64,000 bases of DNA from Verrucomicrobiaceae bacterium UBA7681 (GTDB lineage: Bacteria > Verrucomicrobiota > Verrucomicrobiia > Verrucomicrobiales > Verrucomicrobiaceae), in the NCBI GenBank assembly GCA_002482965.1, contig DLGZ01000076.1, positions 35,043-99,042 on the forward strand, read 5' to 3'. Shown here piece by piece: positions 61,394 to 64,000 of the stretch. Positions within the stretch are counted from its first letter, which is position 1. Every line of letters starts with the position of its first letter. The notes under the pieces were generated by a model. That model had not been told where the DNA came from and did no database searches. It saw only the letters and a list, made by a program, of their open reading frames with translations. The position numbers and the translations under genes are program-made.

Positions 61394-62029
61394 TCACACA
61401 TTCCCCAGATCCACATCCTGACCACCGACACTCGCCTGCGGATGTTGCGGCTGTGGTTGCCCGTTGCCACCCTGACGATCACCTCGCGGTTGCTGCTGCT
61501 GCTGCCCATAGCTACCTTGGCGATCACCACGGGGTTGCGGCTGCTGCTGGCGGTAAGGGGGCGCGCCGTAGGCGGTATTGGAAATGGTGGAGGCGTTGGG
61601 AAGGGGAGCCAAGGCGGTGGAGCGCCAGTTACCGGACTCCTTGCTCAGGATGTCCTCCACACGATCCACGAACTTTTTCCGCGCTGCCGGCGGCTCTATT
61701 TCAGCATACACACCGGTTTGAAATTCCATCCAGGATTGTTCCTGTCGCAGGCACTGGGCCGTGTCTCGGTAGTTGATCCACGCCTCAGGAAGGTGCAGCA
61801 TCTTAAGCAGCGCCGTACCGATGGCCAGCAGCACTGATGCCGTCGCGGTGATCCAGTTCATGTGCACCGGCACCGTGGTGACCAGCACCGGCAGTGACGA
61901 GGAAATCACGACCACGGACGTTTGCAGCGCGTGATACCGCCGCTTCTGCGCCGCCGCCTTGGCCTCGAACCATTGCAACTGATCGTTGTAACGCTTCGTT
62001 AGGAAATTGGAAAACACGTCTTCTTCCAT
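61394..62029 (-). CDS. SLATT/DUF4231-type 2TM protein with a Gln/Pro/Arg/Gly tail
   Basis: A 211-residue protein. The start (TKRYNDQLQWFEAKAAAQKRRYH) followed by two membrane segments (about 37-55 and 58-78) and an Arg/Glu-rich helix (WINYRDTAQCLRQEQSWMEF) fits the SLATT fold, SMODS/SLOG-associated 2TM effectors of bacterial conflict systems. The last 50 residues are disordered, with two copies of PRGDRQG. No nucleotide-sensing partner (SMODS, SLOG or TIR) is encoded beside it. Convergent with the SLATT-hydrolase fusion; the pair may be one system. Confidence 0.72.
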   Translation of the reverse strand: MEEDVFSNFLTKRYNDQLQWFEAKAAAQKRRYHALQTSVVVISSSLPVLVTTVPVHMNWITATASVLLAIGTALLKMLHLPEAWINYRDTAQCLRQEQSWMEFQTGVYAEIEPPAARKKFVDRVEDILSKESGNWRSTALAPLPNASTISNTAYGAPPYRQQQPQPRGDRQGSYGQQQQQPRGDRQGGNGQPQPQHPQASVGGQDVDLGNV

Positions 62030-62043
62030 GAGAATATGCCGCG

Positions 62044-62292
62044 ATGATGTATGTCATCCGACCCGCATGCGAGGCATTTTTCAAATGTTTAACCTCGTGG
62101 CCTGGCCTATGCAGACGCCATCGAGTGCACTCAAAGCTCATCGCCGGAATCATCCTCTGCGTCCACTGCGGCCATCCAGATACCGGACCGCTTTCAGCGC
62201 CATCCAGATACCGGACCGCTTTCAGCGCCATCCTCATCGCCACCACCGTCCTCGTCCTCACCCTGCGCCGCCGGCAGTGCATCGCCAGGTAG
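62044..62292 (+). CDS. Possible small membrane protein carrying a tandem repeat
   Basis: An 82-residue frame with an ATG at 62044, divergent from the SLATT gene. It has hydrophobic stretches (KLIAGIILC and AFSAILIATTVLVLTLRRR) on either side of a repeat-coded middle. The 28-base tandem repeat at 62171-62226 shifts reading between copies, and the frame has no recognised domain. It may be real or a relic; nothing else in this spacer of about 400 bases looks coding. Confidence 0.3.
   Translation: MMYVIRPACEAFFKCLTSWPGLCRRHRVHSKLIAGIILCVHCGHPDTGPLSAPSRYRTAFSAILIATTVLVLTLRRRQCIAR
62171..62226. repeat. Tandem duplication of a 28-base unit
   Basis: Two exact head-to-tail copies of a 28-base unit beginning gccatccagatacc (62171-62198 and 62199-62226), with the start of a third (gccatcc) following. 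28 is not a multiple of three, so it would change the reading frame of any gene it entered. It looks like a replication-slippage or recombination product. Confidence 0.9.
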
Positions 62293-62440
62293 GTTCGTTT
62301 CACTACAATGGGTTTCGGCAAAGTAGCCTTGTTGCTGTGCAACCAGGACTGCCTTCCTCCGCAGGCATGTCTTCTGCGTGTTGGCCCGCCCTCAATGCCG
62401 CACTGGACTCCAGCACCATTTCATCAATCATGGCACCACG

Positions 62441-62832
62441 ATGTCTGCGCGCAAAAACATCCATGTCGTGGGGTTGTGGTCAGATCACCTCGATGACTAC
62501 GGCTTCATTCATCCCGCCTTGGTCATCGATCCTGCATGGCAGGTGGACGACCGAGAAAAAATCATCCGTTACCTCAGAGTCGGAGTCTCGTTCGGCGGCA
62601 TGCTCGGGTGGCACAAATTCCGCCTCAATCACCACGACGGCGAGTGCTTAGCTCCCCAGAGCGCAGCGATTGCGTCTGGATCTGGCCCGAAGTGCTCGCC
62701 CTGTATATCGAGAACAATGTCCGCCTCCTCGAAGCCTTCCTGGACCACATGAAATCCGTGGGATTCGATCCCTGTAGCAGCGGTCACACCAGCGAAGAAA
62801 TCCTGCGCATGGAAAGATGCCTCGACTACTGA
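62441..62832 (+). pseudogene. Frameshifted gene of unknown function
   Basis: From the ATG at 62441 one frame reads MSARKNIHVVGLWSDHLDDY through LNHHDGE, about 66 residues. Then the coding character moves to another frame, ending DYxx-stop at 62832 (PERSDCVWIWPEVLALYIEN, then NVRLLEAFLDHMKSVGFDP). The shift lies near 62640-62650. Joined, it would be about 130 residues, acidic and Trp-rich, with no recognised domain. It may be a true frameshift, a sequencing error or a decayed gene. Confidence 0.6.
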
Positions 62833-62990
62833 AACTGGTGGTGCTGCATCGAAAAACAACGCGCCAACAGCGAGCCTGCCTGATGCGCTTGCATCAAGGC
62901 AGGCTCACGCGGAATCATCGAAAACGAGTAGGAGCAAGATGCTCCACTCCCGTGCCGTAACCTCCGGTACCCCCTTTGAAGCCACCCCTG

Positions 62991-64000
62991 ATGCCCCCAC
63001 GTTCCCTGCGGCATGACCTCCGCGTCATGCGCCTCGTTTCCTGCGCCCTCATCGCGCTGCTGCCCGCACTCTCCACGCACGCGCAGACTTCCGCTCCCGT
63101 AAAAATCCCAGCTCCCACTGCCTCCAGCGCCTCGGCGACGCCTGCAGCAAAAGCTCCCGCACCAGCCCCGGTCACAGCGCCTCCCAAGACTGCCGCCACC
63201 GCGCCTGCCATCGTCAAAGTCCCGGCTTCCATTTCAGTGCCCGCGAAACCGGCCTCACCTCCGGCTCCAACCAAAGCTCCAGCGCTTCCCGCCAAGCCTG
63301 TCTTCACCACGCCACCCGTCGTCAAAGTCCCCGGCACAGCCCCCGCAAAGACCACCCCATCCGCGCTCAAGCCCTCCATCGCCGCCGCTGCCCTCAGCCC
63401 CGCTGAAGACGTCAAACGCACTTTCAAAGACAAGATCGTCCCCTTCGTCAAAACCTACTGCTACGAATGCCACGGCGACCGCCGCATGAAGGGCGGCGTC
63501 ACCTTCCATCCCGCGCTCAAAAACCCCTCCGACCCCGCCTACATCCGCCGTTGGAAAATGGGCCTCGCCACCGTCCACGCGCACGACATGCCGCCTGACG
63601 ACGCCGACGCACAGCCCCCCGACGCCGAGCGCGAAGCCTTCATGGCCTGGGTCGGCCGCCTCAAATACCTCAGCCCCAAAGACCCCGGCGCCTTCGTCAT
63701 CCGCCGCCTCACCAAAGTCGAGTACGGCAACACCCTGCACGACCTCCTCGGCGTCTCGCCCGACATTGTCCAGGAACTCCCCGATGAAGTCCCCGGCGAA
63801 GGCTACATGAACACCCTCTCCCCCTTGCAGATGGAGCAGTACCTCAGCATCTCCAATGACGCCCTCAGCCGCGCCTTCGCCCCGCCCGGCGCGCCACCCA
63901 CCCCCGTGCAGCAGCGCCTCCTCGGCCCCATGCCCGCCCCCGGCACCGATCCCAAAACCGCCGCCCGCGCCACCGCACGCACCCTCGCCCGCAGCGCCTA
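62991..64000 (+). CDS. Secreted haem-motif protein of the DUF1587/DUF1592 (PSD) type, N-terminal part
   Basis: A rightward gene that runs off the window; about 336 codons are visible from the ATG at 62991. The in-frame ATG at 63027 gives the tidier signal peptide (MRLVSCALIALLPALSTHAQT) and may be the true start. A Pro/Ala/Lys-rich linker of about 110 residues follows. Then comes a cytochrome c-type segment with one haem motif, CYECH, and MPPDDA. After it come VIRRLTKVEYGNTLHDLLG and QMEQYLSISNDAL, the opening of the DUF1587 region of verrucomicrobial and planctomycete PSD proteins. These are probably periplasmic oxidases or hydrolases of unknown substrate. The catalytic DUF1592/1588 parts lie beyond the window. 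Confidence 0.8.
   Translation, partial: MPPRSLRHDLRVMRLVSCALIALLPALSTHAQTSAPVKIPAPTASSASATPAAKAPAPAPVTAPPKTAATAPAIVKVPASISVPAKPASPPAPTKAPALPAKPVFTTPPVVKVPGTAPAKTTPSALKPSIAAAALSPAEDVKRTFKDKIVPFVKTYCYECHGDRRMKGGVTFHPALKNPSDPAYIRRWKMGLATVHAHDMPPDDADAQPPDAEREAFMAWVGRLKYLSPKDPGAFVIRRLTKVEYGNTLHDLLGVSPDIVQELPDEVPGEGYMNTLSPLQMEQYLSISNDALSRAFAPPGAPPTPVQQRLLGPMPAPGTDPKTAARATARTLARSA

Noticed and set aside
62007..62651. 214-residue forward frame crossing the tandem repeat
   Set aside because: Pro/Arg/Ser-rich shadow sequence that crosses the repeat and the start of the frameshifted gene without a domain.
1..64000. CRISPR arrays, insertion sequences and prophage genes
   Set aside because: No regular short repeat-spacer arrays and no transposase or phage genes were seen.

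Overview
The window is about 64 kb of bacterial chromosome, high in GC, and reads as Verrucomicrobiota, probably a Verrucomicrobiaceae/Prosthecobacter-like organism. This placement is inferred from content. It has two giant autotransporter-type beta-strand-repeat proteins with PEP-CTERM tails, a DUF1501 protein with a twin-arginine signal, the start of a haem-motif protein of the planctomycete/verrucomicrobial DUF1587-DUF1592 kind, a secreted polysaccharide pyruvyl transferase-like protein and a DUF5722 protein. No phage, insertion sequence, plasmid or CRISPR features were seen.

Layout. 1-2064: the end of a phospholipid gene (pssA, cut by the edge), then an Fe-S cluster assembly operon (rhodanese-like protein, IscU/NifU scaffold, SufT). 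2065-5751: a gene-poor stretch, tRNA-Ser(GGA), a copper-type HMA protein, a secreted unknown, dgkA and sucD. 5870-10097: a leftward operon of a secreted beta-helix protein, a large ABC-2-type permease, a coiled-coil membrane protein and a small basic membrane protein. 10250-11272: a dihaem cytochrome c peroxidase. 11333-24609: two leftward PEP-CTERM proteins of 1505 and 2880 residues. 24756-29663: a HAD phosphatase, an AraC regulator, a DUF5722 glycosidase-like protein, a 51-residue Cys-rich protein and a sialidase-like protein. 29740-36343: an ADP-forming acyl-CoA synthetase and an RND efflux pair. 36601-42689: a Tat-exported pyruvyl transferase-like protein, a DHFR-like reductase, a ferredoxin pair, a response regulator with a degenerate sigma-54 activation domain, and a His/Gln/Gly/Arg-rich secreted protein. 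42854-51553: an ABCG-type transporter with sensory N-terminal domains, a small three-gene operon, DsbD, a double CDGSH protein, pyrD and an SGNH hydrolase. 51747-53504: the ribosomal operon rpmJ-rpsM-rpsK-rpsD. 53591-59188: DUF971, YjbQ, a peroxiredoxin, DUF1501, and a LysR regulator divergent from ilvD. 59344-64000: a SLATT-like/alpha-beta-hydrolase fusion facing a second SLATT protein, a repeat-bearing spacer, a frameshifted gene and the start of a secreted cytochrome-type protein.

Most notable signals. (1) Three 70-base elements with identical internal spacing lie upstream of the two PEP-CTERM giants and of the HAD gene. Each contains a GG-N10-GC core compatible with a sigma-54 promoter, so they are a candidate shared regulon signature. 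(2) Two SLATT-type membrane genes, one fused to a GHSAGG hydrolase, sit beside a broken gene and a tandem repeat; this is a candidate uncharacterised membrane-effector or defence locus. (3) An NtrC-like regulator has lost the GAFTGA loop and the Walker B aspartate. (4) A structured leader with an intrinsic terminator lies at 41507-41561. All functions are assigned by reading the sequence; no database search was possible.
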